The translations under genes and the position numbers were made by a program. A stretch of 64,000 bases of DNA from Verrucomicrobiaceae bacterium (GTDB taxonomy: Bacteria; Verrucomicrobiota; Verrucomicrobiia; Verrucomicrobiales; Verrucomicrobiaceae), in NCBI GenBank assembly GCA_027484445.1, contig JAIXSY010000013.1, positions 49,210 through 113,209 of the forward strand, written 5' to 3'. Under the pieces are notes generated by a model. That model did not search any database and was not told where the DNA came from. It saw only the letters and a program-made list of their open reading frames with translations. Positions 45,893-53,987 of this stretch are shown in pieces (the stretch's first letter is position 1; every line of letters starts with the position of its first letter).

Positions 45893-47326
45893 ATGCAGCC
45901 TGCGCGCCTTGTGTTTCCCCCCCCTCGCTTCGTTCACCTTCTGTGCTTCTGCCCGCTGCTTGTGGGTTGTGGGTTGCTGCCTCCACTCGGTCAAGGCAGG
46001 CTGAAAAAAGACGTCGCTACTGTCCAGGCCATCGCGCCAGGAAAATGGACCGCGCTGCCTGCCATCGACCCCAGCGCCGCCACGGGTTGGTTGGCTGACT
46101 TTCGCAGTCCTACCCTTCGGACACTGGTCACGCGTGCCATTGAGGCCAATCCCGACCTCAAGGCCGCCGCTGCCCGTGTGACTCAGGCCCGAGCCGAGAC
46201 GGTGCAGGCGGGTGCTGCCTTGCTGCCCTCCATCTCGGGGAACTTCAATGCCTCCCGCAGCCAGAGCCCGAATGACCAGCGCTTTTCCGGGCTGAGCTTC
46301 ATCAACAACCGCTTTCGTCTGCCGCTGAATGTCAGCTGGGAAATCGACCTCTGGGGCCGTGTGGCCGATGAGCGTTCGGCGGCCAAGGCGCGCCGTTTTG
46401 CGGCAGAGGAAGACTTTCACGCCGCTCGGCTCTCTCTGGCTGCCAACGCCGTCCGCACCGCCGTCACCCTGGCGGAAGCGCAGAGCCTGCTGGCCCTGGC
46501 AGAGCAAAACGTGCGCACCCGGCGCGTCCAGTTGGGCATCTTGGAGCGCCAGATGGAGCGCGGCCTGGAGCCAGATCGCGCAGCGCTCGATGTCTCGCTG
46601 GGGCGTGCGGATCTGGCGCGTGCAGAGGCCACCGTACAGCAGCGCCGTGCTGCGGCGGATCAATCCCGCCGCGCGCTTGAGGTACTGCTGGGCGGCTACC
46701 CCGCAGGGGCAGAGCGCGGCTTGGCCAGCCTGCCCTACCTGGGGCGTGGCATTCCTGCCGGATTGCCTTCGGAGCTGCTGCTGCGTCGTCCAGATCTGCG
46801 CGCGGCGGAGCGTCGTCTGGAGTCAGCGCTGCGGTTGGAAAGCTCGGCACGCAAAGCTTTTCTGCCGAGCATCCGCCTCACGGGAGATTCGGGCCGCACC
46901 TCTCAGCGCACCGGCGATCTCCTCGTGCCAGAGGCTGCTTTTTGGAACATCGCCAGCAATGTGACCCAGAGCTTTTTCCAGGGCGGGCGCATCTTGGCGA
47001 CCGTGCAGCAGACCGGTGCGCGTTATCAGGAGCAGCTGCAAACCTACACCAGCAGCGTGCTCACCGCCTTTCAGGAGGTCGAGACCGCACTCGCGGCGGA
47101 TGCCTTTTTCCGCGAACAAACCGTCGCTCTCGAAACTTCAGCGGTAGAGGCCGAGCGCGCAGAGTCCCTCGCGCAGGGCCAGTATGAAAAAGGGCTGACG
47201 GAGGTGCTCACCCTGCTGGATACTCGTCAGCGCGCCTTCGATGCACGCAGCGCGCTCATTGCCGTCCAGGCCCAGCGCCTGCGGAATCGCGCTGACTTGC
47301 ACCTCGCGCTGGGTGGGGAGTTTTGA
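45893..47326 (+). CDS. RND efflux outer-membrane lipoprotein (NodT/OprM-like, TolC family)
   Basis: This 477-residue protein has a lipoprotein signal (lipobox LLVGC near residue 25). Two TolC-like repeats of coiled helices and beta strands follow: WEIDLWGRVADERSAAKA and LEPDRAALDVSLGRADLARAE in the first half, LLLRRPDLRAAERRLESA and ALRLESSARKAFLPSIRLTG in the second, and YEKGLTEVLTLLDTRQ near the end. It forms the trimeric outer-membrane channel of RND pumps; the pump and adaptor genes are not adjacent. ATG 45893 precedes the signal; a GTG at 45857 overlapping the DUF1501 stop is an alternative. Confidence 0.88.
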   Translation: MQPARLVFPPPRFVHLLCFCPLLVGCGLLPPLGQGRLKKDVATVQAIAPGKWTALPAIDPSAATGWLADFRSPTLRTLVTRAIEANPDLKAAAARVTQARAETVQAGAALLPSISGNFNASRSQSPNDQRFSGLSFINNRFRLPLNVSWEIDLWGRVADERSAAKARRFAAEEDFHAARLSLAANAVRTAVTLAEAQSLLALAEQNVRTRRVQLGILERQMERGLEPDRAALDVSLGRADLARAEATVQQRRAAADQSRRALEVLLGGYPAGAERGLASLPYLGRGIPAGLPSELLLRRPDLRAAERRLESALRLESSARKAFLPSIRLTGDSGRTSQRTGDLLVPEAAFWNIASNVTQSFFQGGRILATVQQTGARYQEQLQTYTSSVLTAFQEVETALAADAFFREQTVALETSAVEAERAESLAQGQYEKGLTEVLTLLDTRQRAFDARSALIAVQAQRLRNRADLHLALGGEF

Positions 47327-47335
47327 AGTGGATTC

Positions 47336-47560
47336 TCAAGGTCAGGGTAACCGGGGCATTCCTGCCCCGACGCAGTTTTGCATTTCAAGGTCAGAGTAAC
47401 CGGGGCATTCCTGCCCCGACGCAGTTCGGCATTCTAAGGTCAGAGTAACCGGGGCATTCTTGCCCCGACGCAGTTCGGCATTCTGGTGAAACTCGAATCC
47501 CGAAGTTCTTCGGGGGGCAAGAATGCCCCCGATCCATACCACTTCGGAACCCGGGTTGAA
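47336..47560. repeat. Tandem cluster of GGGGCATTCCTGCCCC palindromes (four copies)
   Basis: Palindromes begin at 47353, 47402 and 47451 in 49-bp units with the shared AAGGTCAGAGTAACC lead, and a fourth (47514) is inverted. It lies between convergent genes and ends with the CCGGGTTGAA element also seen at 2.23 kb. Confidence 0.85.
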
Positions 47561-47567
47561 ACGTAGG

Positions 47568-48851
47568 TTAGGCTTCCTCCAGGCTGCTAGGCGCGGCTGA
47601 ATCGCCAGCAGACTGCGGGGCGGTGGTTCTCACCAAGCGGGCTGCATAAAAACCATCGTGCCCCGTCTCGGCAGGGTTGAGCTTCAGCTCCTCCTCCAGC
47701 GTCCATTCGGAGCCATGCGCGGCCAGGAACTTCTGCACCTGCTGCTCGTTCTCGCTCGGCAGGATAGAGCAGGTGGCATACACCAGCTTCCCACCCGGCT
47801 TCACCATCGCGCTGTAGCGGGTCAGGATGTCCTGCTGCTCCACGATCAGGCGGTCGATCTCCACCTCGCTCAGCTTCCACTTGGCGTCCGGATTGCGCCG
47901 CAGCACGCCTAGGCCAGAGCAGGGCACGTCCAGCAGCAGGCGGTCGGCATGGTTGGCCAGGCGCTTGAGGGTCTTGCTGCCCTCGATCAGGCGTGTCTCT
48001 GCCACGTCCACCCCAGCGCGACCGCAGCGCTTGCGCAGCTCCTTCAGCTTCCAGTCATGCACGTCTAGGGCCAAGATCTTGCCCTTGTTTTGCATCAGCG
48101 CGCCCAGGTGCAGCGTCTTGCCGCCACCGCCCGCGCAGGCGTCGATGACCTTCATGCCCGGCTCCACCTGGAGGAAGGGCGCCACGCGCTGGGAGGAAGC
48201 GTCCTGCACCTCAAAAAGCCCCTCCTTGAAGGCCGCCATGCTGAAAACATTGTAGCGCTGCTGCATCACCAGCGCGGTGGGGATGGGCTTCAGTGCCTCG
48301 GTGATGAAGCCATCCTGCCCCAGCCGCTCCTTCAGGCTGCGGCGGTCCGTTTTCAGCGTGTTCGTGCGCAGATAGACCTCGGCAGGCTGGTTCAGCGTCT
48401 CACGGATCGCCGGCCAGGCCTCTCCCAGCTCCCGGTCGCAGCGCGCGTCCAGCCAGTCGGGCAGGGAAAGGCGGATCAATGCAGGCAAATGGTCCTTTTC
48501 CTGGGCACGAGCGCGAAGGTCAGCGGCACGAATGCCCGCCAGCTCGTCAAAAAGCGGCAGTTCCTTGCCACTCAGCAGCCACTGCGCCGCCCACACGCTC
48601 CACAGCTGCTCATCGCCGATGCATTCGCGGCGGTGATGTTCTTCATCCGGCAGCCCAGCCACATGCCAGAGCCAACGCCAGTGGCGCACGCACTCATAGA
48701 CTGACTCCGCAAACAACCGTCGGTCTCGACTGCCCCACTTCGGGTGGTTCTTGAAGGCAAACTCCACCGCCTTGTCCGAGTAGCGCCGATCGACAAAAAT
48801 GTCATGCAGCGTGCGGATGATCTGGGCGATGATGAGGTGCGGAACTTTCAC
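47568..48851 (-). CDS. RsmB/NOP2-family rRNA m5C methyltransferase
   Basis: This 427-residue protein has an N-terminal NusB-like helical region (1-145) and an SAM-dependent methyltransferase domain. The SAM loop is VIDACAGGGGKTLHLGALMQ, motif IV DVPCSGLGVLRRNPD and motif VI ATCSILPSENEQQV, with the two catalytic Cys of the RsmB family (Cys in PCSG and TCS). E. coli RsmB methylates C967 of 16S rRNA. It is the last ordinary gene before the integron region. Confidence 0.9.
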   Translation of the reverse strand: MKVPHLIIAQIIRTLHDIFVDRRYSDKAVEFAFKNHPKWGSRDRRLFAESVYECVRHWRWLWHVAGLPDEEHHRRECIGDEQLWSVWAAQWLLSGKELPLFDELAGIRAADLRARAQEKDHLPALIRLSLPDWLDARCDRELGEAWPAIRETLNQPAEVYLRTNTLKTDRRSLKERLGQDGFITEALKPIPTALVMQQRYNVFSMAAFKEGLFEVQDASSQRVAPFLQVEPGMKVIDACAGGGGKTLHLGALMQNKGKILALDVHDWKLKELRKRCGRAGVDVAETRLIEGSKTLKRLANHADRLLLDVPCSGLGVLRRNPDAKWKLSEVEIDRLIVEQQDILTRYSAMVKPGGKLVYATCSILPSENEQQVQKFLAAHGSEWTLEEELKLNPAETGHDGFYAARLVRTTAPQSAGDSAAPSSLEEA

Positions 48852-48910
48852 ACCGAGGTGATGGCGCGGCTTGAAGCAGGAAGCAAGAGGGCGGCACGCA
48901 ATTCAGGGAC

Positions 48911-49010
48911 CGAGCCTTGGCGCTTCGGATCAGGCGACGGCGAGGGATGGACGTTGCTGACACGACAGACAGCCTTCGAGCTCTTGCCTGCATCCCTTTT
49001 GGGCGTGCCC
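48911..49010 (-). repeat. Decayed attC remnant
   Basis: The body CGGATCAGGCGACGGCGAGG and GTTGCTGACACGACAGA matches the type-1 attC body of the array, but both core sites have decayed (the right end reads GGGCGTGCCC instead of GTTCGCCC). It marks a former extension of the array to the left. Confidence 0.75.
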
Positions 49011-49985
49011 AGCATGGGTGCGGTCCCAATGGGGGTGAGATGCCATTTGGATAAACCAAACATGACGAAAACATCCGCATGAAACGACCTGCTGAAGTCA
49101 AGGTTCGTCGAGTGATCGGCGGGTGGGAAGAGCCGGTCAAAAGCAGGCAGACGGCCTCCATGCTGCCCTGCAAGGGCGGAGCGCGGCGCAGTCAACATGG
49201 GCAAGCCCTGCGGGCCGTTGGCCCGTTTTGAACGGTAGCGTGCCGTGGATTCGGCAATCCGCGCTCCGCGTGCCAGCCGCGCCGAAGCGCCAACGGAGCG
49301 CGGATTTCCAAATCCGCAGCGCCCCGATGCGCAGACCGTGTGCGACCGCCGGTCATCCCCACCGCCCGACTTGGCCCTTCAGGCTGGAATCAGCGCCGGG
49401 CCGTTGGCCCGTTTTGAATAGTGGCATGCTGCGGATTGCCAAATCCGCAGCGCCCCGACACACCAGACCGTGTGCGACTGCCGGTCATCCCCACCGCCCG
49501 ACTTGGCCCTTCAGGCTGGAATCAGCGCCGGGCCGAAGGTCCGTGATTCCTCAGCCCAGCCCGCAGGGCTGGGTTTGCGGGTCCGTGCGACCTCTGCGAA
49601 CCAAGCGCCCTGAAGGGGTGCGATAGCGGCACGGCTGATTCCACGGGTATCGCACCCCTTTGGGGCGCGGCGGGTTCGCGTAGGGTGGCGTTGGCGTTTC
49701 CCAGCCCTGCGGGCTGGGCTAAGGGATCACGGGCCGTTGGCCCGTTTTGAATGGTAGCGTGCCGTGGATTCGGCAATCCGCGCCCCGATGCGCAGACCGT
49801 GTGCGACTGCCGGTCATCCCCCACCGCCCGACTTGGCCCTTCAGGCTGGAATCAGCGCCGGGCCGTTGGCCTGTTTTGAACGGTAGCGTGCCGTGGATAC
49901 GGAGATCTGCGCTCCGGTGTTGCCAGCCACGATCATCCCCGACCATGGCTCTTCGTAAAGTGCGCTGCTCAGAAACGAGTAGTGG
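49011..49985. repeat. GC-rich repeat cluster beyond the distal end of the array
   Basis: Several repeat units recur: GGGCCGTTGGCCCGTTTTGA (near 49213, 49400, 49729, 49859), GTAGCGTGCCGTGGATTCGG, and CAGACCGTGTGCGAC followed by GGTCATCCCC and CTTCAGGCTGGAATCAGCGC (three copies). At about 49540-49740 two arms (AGCCCAGCCCGCAGGGCTGG and CCAGCCCTGCGGGCTGGGCT) surround a second hairpin based on GGGGTGCGAT / ATCGCACCCC. No convincing gene; the open frames here are translated repeats. Confidence 0.75.
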
Positions 49986-50014
49986 CTCGGCTTCGCTCCA
50001 CCGCTTTGTTAGGC
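49970..50014 (-). repeat. Truncated attC at the distal end of the YefM-YoeB cassette
   Basis: GTTAGGC at 50008-50014 (GCCTAAC on the cassette strand) matches the start of the same cassette at 50570-50576. The following bases (AAAGCGGTGGAGCGAAGC on the minus strand) look like a typical attC arm, but no complementary second arm is found to the left. The array appears cut here. Confidence 0.6.
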
Positions 50015-50022
50015 TCATTTTT

Positions 50023-50286
50023 TTATTCATAATGAGTCCATAGCCGAATGACTTTTATGGTCCGCGTGCTTTCGATGACTTCGTAAACTAACCGGTGCTG
50101 AATATTGATTCGACGGGAATAGGCACCGGCAAGATCGCCAACTAACTTCTCATAGGGGGGAGGTGTCGTGAATGGATCATTCGCGATGATGTCTAGGAGT
50201 CGCTCTGCTCTCTCCTTCAATCCCCCAGAGGCAAGCTTCATCGCATCCTTCTGCGCTTGCTTGGTATAAACGAGCGTCCAGTTCAC
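50023..50286 (-). CDS. yoeB: YoeB/Txe-family toxin (mRNA interferase)
   Basis: This 87-residue basic protein reads NWTLVYTKQAQKDAMKLA at the start, PPPYEKLVGDLAGAYSRRIN in the middle and HRLVYEV near residue 70. These are YoeB landmarks, including the conserved C-terminal HYE-type end (WTHYE). YoeB cuts mRNA at the ribosome. The GTG at 50286 overlaps the antitoxin stop (GTGA) and is the best start; a longer TTG start at 50307 is possible. It shares one integron cassette with its antitoxin. Confidence 0.88.
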   Translation of the reverse strand: MNWTLVYTKQAQKDAMKLASGGLKERAERLLDIIANDPFTTPPPYEKLVGDLAGAYSRRINIQHRLVYEVIESTRTIKVIRLWTHYE

Positions 50287-50525
50287 CAGTCGAGGGAGCT
50301 TGAGCAATCAGCGGTCGGAGTCTGGAGTCCTTCCTTGATGGACTCGCGCATTCCGGGAACCGAAAGAAGGAAGAGCGTCTCTTGAATCGCACTCCAATCC
50401 TCTTGGGATACTAGGACAGCGTTTGCTCGCTTTCCGGTGATCTGCACTGGGATATGAGAGCTAGCCGTTTCGTCGATTAGCGTGTAAAGCTTCGCACGGG
50501 CCTTAGTGGCGGGTAAGGTAATCAT
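50283..50525 (-). CDS. yefM: YefM/Phd-family antitoxin
   Basis: This 80-residue protein has the Phd/YefM N-terminal DNA-binding fold (LPATKARAKLYTLIDETASS, then VQITGKRANAVLVSQEDW) and a short acidic C-terminal toxin-binding tail. It neutralises YoeB and represses the operon. It precedes the toxin with a translationally coupled overlap. The cassette has room for its own promoter (45 bp between core site and start). Confidence 0.88.
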   Translation of the reverse strand: MITLPATKARAKLYTLIDETASSHIPVQITGKRANAVLVSQEDWSAIQETLFLLSVPGMRESIKEGLQTPTADCSSSLDW

Positions 50526-50569
50526 GTCGAAAGCGTCCGCAAAAACGTGCGTCCGTCAAGTCTTCTTCT

Positions 50570-50675
50570 GCCTAACGTTTGGACCCAGCCACCAGCTATG
50601 GCTGTGTCAGAGCTTGGGATTTCAGAGAAAACCTCCCCGGCCATAGCTGGTTGGCTGCGGTGATCTTGTTCGCCC
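50570..50675 (-). repeat. attC site, type 4 body
   Basis: Core sites GCCTAAC (50570-50576) and GTTCGCCC (50668-50675) bound an imperfect inverted repeat with arms CAGCCACCAGCTATGG / CCATAGCTGGTTGGCTG. The body differs from the type-1 sites. It belongs to the NTF2-like cassette, whose own ends both read GTTCGCCC. Confidence 0.85.
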
Positions 50676-50728
50676 AGTTGGTTCGGCAGGGTTCGGTCAT
50701 GTGGGGTGGTTCTGGTGATAGCCCAGAG

Positions 50729-51094
50729 TCAGTCAAGGGTCTTGGCCCCGGCGATGCTCCAAGCTCTGGCAATCCTGTCCATGCGGACTTCGTAGATCAT
50801 GATCATGGTAAGCGTGCCCGGTCCCTCGGGAAAGGTGCGGGTAATCGCTTCGTGATCGATCACCGTCTGTCCCATCACAATCCTGTTCAGCAACTGTGCA
50901 TGAAGGTTGGGTTCCTGGAACCGAGCGAGGAAACGCTCCCTCAAGGCCGCCGAGCCGCTGGCGAGAAGAGTGGCTGGGTGCTCAAACATCTCCGCATCCT
51001 CTGCATAGATTGAGAGCAGAGCGTCAACGTCGCGGGTATTGTAGGCATCAAGCTGCCGTTGAACGATGGCGGCGGGGTCTGAAAGGATGCTCAT
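50729..51094 (-). CDS. NTF2-like (SnoaL-type) protein in an integron cassette
   Basis: This 121-residue protein reads AAIVQRQLDAYNTRDVDALL, YAEDAEMFEHP, RERFLARFQEPNLHAQLLNR and YEVRMDRIARAWSI. This is the cone-shaped NTF2-like fold of the nuclear transport factor 2/SnoaL group, which includes many small-molecule enzymes and binding proteins. The specific function is unknown. ATG 51094 is chosen; the frame is open upstream through the attC (MQAKARRLSVVS), which is probably not the native start. It is a complete cassette with type-4 attC. Confidence 0.75.
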   Translation of the reverse strand: MSILSDPAAIVQRQLDAYNTRDVDALLSIYAEDAEMFEHPATLLASGSAALRERFLARFQEPNLHAQLLNRIVMGQTVIDHEAITRTFPEGPGTLTMIMIYEVRMDRIARAWSIAGAKTLD

Positions 51095-51110
51095 GGCACG
51101 CATTGTGGTT

Positions 51111-51205
51111 GGGCGAACGACTCGGATCAGGCGACGGCGAGGGGTGGACGTTGCTGACACGACAGATAGCCTTCGAGCCTTTGCCTGCATCCGTATGGTT
51201 CGCCC
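51111..51205 (-). repeat. attC site, type 1
   Basis: 95 bp from GGGCGAAC (51111-51118) to GTTCGCCC (51198-51205), with the standard body CGGATCAGGCGACGGCG ... GCC-TTTGCCTGCATCCG. Belongs to the cassette of the gene at 51227-51670. Confidence 0.9.
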
Positions 51206-51226
51206 TTGGCGGTTTGCATGATGTGG

Positions 51227-51670
51227 TCAGGTTTCGAGGGGCTTGGTCGTGAATCGCTCGCGCTCTAAAGGCAAGTAGTGCAGATGACTGTCTGCCACAA
51301 GCTCTGAGTCAGCACACGCTCGGTCAAAGCGAAGCTTCAGCAGGTCGTAGGTGACAGAATCCAGAAATAGCCTGTTCTCCTCGCAGTGGTTCCAAAGCCG
51401 CCAGGGGTCGAAGCCGTATCCCTCGCCGCAGTCTCCCCAGTCGAAATCAATCGAGACCGACGGAAACCTCATCTCGACGCCGTAACCGTGAGGCCGAATG
51501 TCCACTCCAATGCTACGGCCAAGCTCTGGAAGCCCCATGCTGAGGGAGGATAATGCCCAATCTCGGTTCGACTGTGGTAAGGGGACCTTCAGACGTTCAT
51601 TCAGCGTGCTGACTGCCAAATCCTCAGCAGAGCGGAAAGCTTGAATCACATCTGACAGCACGGGATGCAT
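51227..51670 (-). CDS. Hypothetical cassette protein, possibly DUF6896
   Basis: This 147-residue protein has a helical N-terminus and the segments SIGVDIRPHGYGVEMRFP, SIDFDWGDCGEGYGFDPWRL and CADSELVADSHLHYLPLE. The FDFG..GFDxWRL pattern resembles DUF6896 proteins as I remember them; this needs a profile search. Function unknown. Cassette ends match (GTTCGCCC both sides). Confidence 0.65.
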   Translation of the reverse strand: MHPVLSDVIQAFRSAEDLAVSTLNERLKVPLPQSNRDWALSSLSMGLPELGRSIGVDIRPHGYGVEMRFPSVSIDFDWGDCGEGYGFDPWRLWNHCEENRLFLDSVTYDLLKLRFDRACADSELVADSHLHYLPLERERFTTKPLET

Positions 51671-51677
51671 CGAAGTT

Positions 51678-52167
51678 GGGCGAACAATTCAGATGGGAAA
51701 CACTTCTGTCAGCTTGCCAGCACCTTTATAGGCGACAAAAGTGTGGGGAAAGCACGGTGTGAGCGTTTTCATGAGGTGATTTACCCGCGAGCAGGCGCTG
51801 AGGTCCATCCCCATCTCGTGGCGGCCGGAGTCTGCGGGTGGGGAGGCGGTGTCTGGAGGCCCAAAGGGCCGAAGTTCCTGAGCCCAGCCCGCAGGGCTGG
51901 GTTGGTCGGGCCAGAGGATGTCCGGGTGATCGTCGCGGCCTGAAGGGCTGCGATCCCTGGGGCGAGGTCGATAGGGTATCGCACCCCGTTGGGGCGCAGC
52001 CTCTGGGTGGGCCTGGGGGCTGCCTTCCCCAGCCCTGCGGGCTGGGCTAAGGGATCACGGGCCGTCGGCCCGTGCCTGCGTAGATCCAGCCGGAGATGGG
52101 GAGGGATGCACGTTGCTGACACGACAGATGCCATCCGAGCCGTTGCCTGCATCCGTTTTGTTCGGCC
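51678..52167 (-). repeat. attC site, type 1, split by an insertion of about 400 bp
   Basis: The left core GGGCGAAC (51678-51685) and the right part (about 52085-52167, ending GTTCGGCC) are fragments of one attC. Between them is GC-rich sequence without a gene, including arms AGCCCAGCCCGCAGGGCTGG (51882) and CCAGCCCTGCGGGCTGGGCT (52030) around a hairpin GGTATCGCACCCCGTTGGGG. The same element occurs at 49540-49740. Confidence 0.7.
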
Positions 52168-52191
52168 CGTTGGTTGGCCTGTCGTTTTGTG

Positions 52192-52401
52192 TCATGTCAG
52201 TGAAAATCTCCTGGGATGGATCGCAAATGCAGCAAGGGAGGCTATGATGGGGAGACTCGGGATCGCCAGAGCCTGCCAAATGGGTGGCGAAGCCTTTGTG
52301 CCGTCAATCTTGACAGGGTGATAGTCGATTCTGTAAACATGGGCAGCGAACGCAAACGTAACCAAACCAAAGGTCACCGCTGCAGACACAGTTGGTAGGA
52401 A
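52192..52401 (-). CDS. Short membrane protein in a cassette; start uncertain
   Basis: The minus-strand frame ending at 52192 encodes hydrophobic segments (VTFGLVTFAFAAHVYRIDYH and ALAIPSLPIIASLAAFAI). It is open far upstream, through the OXA cassette's attC (where it reads ALQRTAPGVTLAAARRPA) and into that gene. If the attC ends at 52395-52402, the native gene is only about 69 codons and lacks an obvious ATG; if the attC is truncated, more of the frame (FLVGSLLACVVLVTSQLA) belongs to the gene. Either way it looks like a gene whose 5' end was damaged or fused to an attC. Confidence 0.45.
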   Translation of the reverse strand, partial: FLPTVSAAVTFGLVTFAFAAHVYRIDYHPVKIDGTKASPPIWQALAIPSLPIIASLAAFAIHPRRFSLT

Positions 52402-52540
52402 CCAAGCGGAGCGACGGCGAGCAAGCTGAGAAGTCACTAACACAACGCAGGCCAAGAGGCTGCCAACAAGGAATGCGGCAGGACGGCGGGCAGCAGCCAG
52501 CGTGACGCCCGGAGCAGTTCGCTGCAGCGCATGGTTAGGC
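52395..52540 (-). repeat. attC site, type 2 body (OXA cassette)
   Basis: GTTAGGC at 52534-52540 is a consensus core. The next bases on the minus strand (GCGCTGCAGCGAACTGCTCC) match the type-2 attC at 61061-61209. The left boundary is less clear; a GTAGGAAC core with AACCA/TGGTT pairing fits at 52395-52402. Confidence 0.7.
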
Positions 52541-52546
52541 GACGGT

Positions 52547-53341
52547 TCATTTGGGAAGAACGTTAAGCGTCGAAAGAATGGACTCGGTAATCTTGCGGGC
52601 GGTAATCCCGGAAGGGTTTTCGCCGCCGGTGATTCGGGTGGCAAAAAGATGAAGGCCCGATGGTGTGGTAACGCTGCCGATAAACCAGCCGAGTGTCGGG
52701 ACGTTCTTCTTCGCGTCGAAGGCACTTCCCGTCTTGCCTCGGAAGACCGTCTGACCGGCTCGCGAAAGCGTCATGATGTCGAGCACCGTGTCCACACTCT
52801 TGGCGGCGAAGGGCAGCTTGCGGGTGTGGAGGCCGCGCAGAAACTCCACCTGCTCGTCAGGGGAAATGGCCAGAGAACTCTGAAGCCAGAACTGGGTCAC
52901 GCCGCCCGTCAGATCGTTGTTGCCGTAACCGACCTTTGGGATGATTTGCTGGTAGCGCTCCAAACCGATGCGCGTAGCCAATGCCTGATAATACCAGACG
53001 CAGGACGCGGAAAAGGCGCTCCGCAAAGTCTGGTCCTGATTCCAGGATTCGATGGAACGGCGAGTGCCATCCCAAGGAAGCGTAAAATCAGCGCCGCTGG
53101 CTACGCCGGTCTCCAAAGCGATCAGGGAGTTGAGCACCTTGAAGGTCGAGCACGGGGATGTGCGGATGTTGCATCGTTCGGGTTGGTAACGCAGCCAACG
53201 CTGTTGCGCCTCGTCGTAGAGCGAAAACGCGCCGGAGTAAGAACCAAACTCGGCCGAGAGGTCGCGTTCCACGGAAGTCTCGGCCGCAAATGCGCGACCA
53301 AACAGCAACACCAACAAATAAAGGAAGTAAGGCGGTTTCAC
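52547..53341 (-). CDS. Class D (OXA-like) beta-lactamase in an integron cassette
   Basis: This 264-residue protein starts at a GTG (53341) just before a signal peptide (FLYLLVLLFGRAFA). All class D motifs are intact: active-site SPCSTFKVLNS (Ser-Thr-Phe-Lys), SASCVWYYQ (SxV), KVGYGNND (YGN), TQFWLQSSLAIS (Trp stabilising the carboxylated Lys) and FRGKTGSAF (KTG), then GWFIGSV. Class D enzymes hydrolyse penicillins and sometimes carbapenems; the spectrum cannot be read from sequence. The cassette ends match over ten bases (GTTAGGCGAC) and its attC is type 2, so it is an immigrant. An upstream ATG in the attC gives a longer frame that is not native. Confidence 0.93.
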   Translation of the reverse strand: MKPPYFLYLLVLLFGRAFAAETSVERDLSAEFGSYSGAFSLYDEAQQRWLRYQPERCNIRTSPCSTFKVLNSLIALETGVASGADFTLPWDGTRRSIESWNQDQTLRSAFSASCVWYYQALATRIGLERYQQIIPKVGYGNNDLTGGVTQFWLQSSLAISPDEQVEFLRGLHTRKLPFAAKSVDTVLDIMTLSRAGQTVFRGKTGSAFDAKKNVPTLGWFIGSVTTPSGLHLFATRITGGENPSGITARKITESILSTLNVLPK

Positions 53342-53358
53342 GGGAGGCGTTGGGAGTC

Positions 53359-53452
53359 GCCTAACGTCCCGGATCAGGCGACGGCGAGCGCAAGACGTTG
53401 CTGGCATGACAGATAGCCTTCGAGCCGTTGCCTGCATCCGTTTTGTTCGCCC
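53359..53452 (-). repeat. attC site, type 1
   Basis: 94 bp from GCCTAAC (53359-53365) to GTTCGCCC (53445-53452) with the standard body. Its two ends differ from each other, but each matches the far end of the neighbouring cassette. Confidence 0.92.
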
Positions 53453-53479
53453 TTGCTTAGCCGGTGGTCTGTTCCCGTC

Positions 53480-53962
53480 TCATCTGTTGGTGATGTAAAA
53501 CTCATAGCCTAAGACCCTTGACTTCGTTCTGAGCTGATACTTCGACATCAATGCCTTGTGAAGACTCAGAATCTCGGGCTTATCCATCGTGCCCTTCGTG
53601 GCGACATTGAACGTTGGGTTCCTGTCGGGATAAAGACGAACATTCACGGCCATTTTGGATGGCCGGGAACGAACAATCATCCGATCTACCGTAGCTTGGA
53701 CGCTCTTCGTCAGGTCGGAGAGCTGTTCCGCAGTGACTTCACCCTCGTATGCTGACTGGACATTGAGCAGCACGATGCCCTCAAGTGCTGTTCTTCCTGT
53801 ATCCTTCTTAACTCCGCCTTCTGGCGTATAGGTCTTGAAGTCGCCATGGTATGTGGTGCCGTCCGCTGGACTGGTGAAACTGCTAATGCTATTCGACGGG
53901 CCTGCACAAGATGCCAACAAGGCAGCACACAACGTAAATAGGAGGTTTTGTAGTCTGATCAT
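53480..53962 (-). CDS. Putative lipoprotein in an integron cassette
   Basis: This 160-residue protein has a lipoprotein signal (LLFTLCAALLASC, Cys near residue 18). Its body carries EGGVKKDTGRTALEGIVLLN, LTKSVQATVDRMIVRSRPSK and VNVRLYPDRNPTFNVATKG. No family recognised. ATG 53962 is chosen at the signal peptide; the frame is open further upstream through the attC. Cassette ends match (GTTCGCCC). Confidence 0.75.
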   Translation of the reverse strand: MIRLQNLLFTLCAALLASCAGPSNSISSFTSPADGTTYHGDFKTYTPEGGVKKDTGRTALEGIVLLNVQSAYEGEVTAEQLSDLTKSVQATVDRMIVRSRPSKMAVNVRLYPDRNPTFNVATKGTMDKPEILSLHKALMSKYQLRTKSRVLGYEFYITNR

Positions 53963-53987
53963 GGTGTATCGGGTGACTCTACTTCTT

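Noticed and set aside
48802..50030. Several 100-167-residue frames left of the array
   Set aside because: They translate an attC remnant and GC-rich repeats; their sequences repeat one another.
53342..53437. N-terminal extension of the beta-lactamase (MQATARRLSVMPATSC...)
   Set aside because: It is translated attC sequence; the signal peptide starts at the GTG at 53341.
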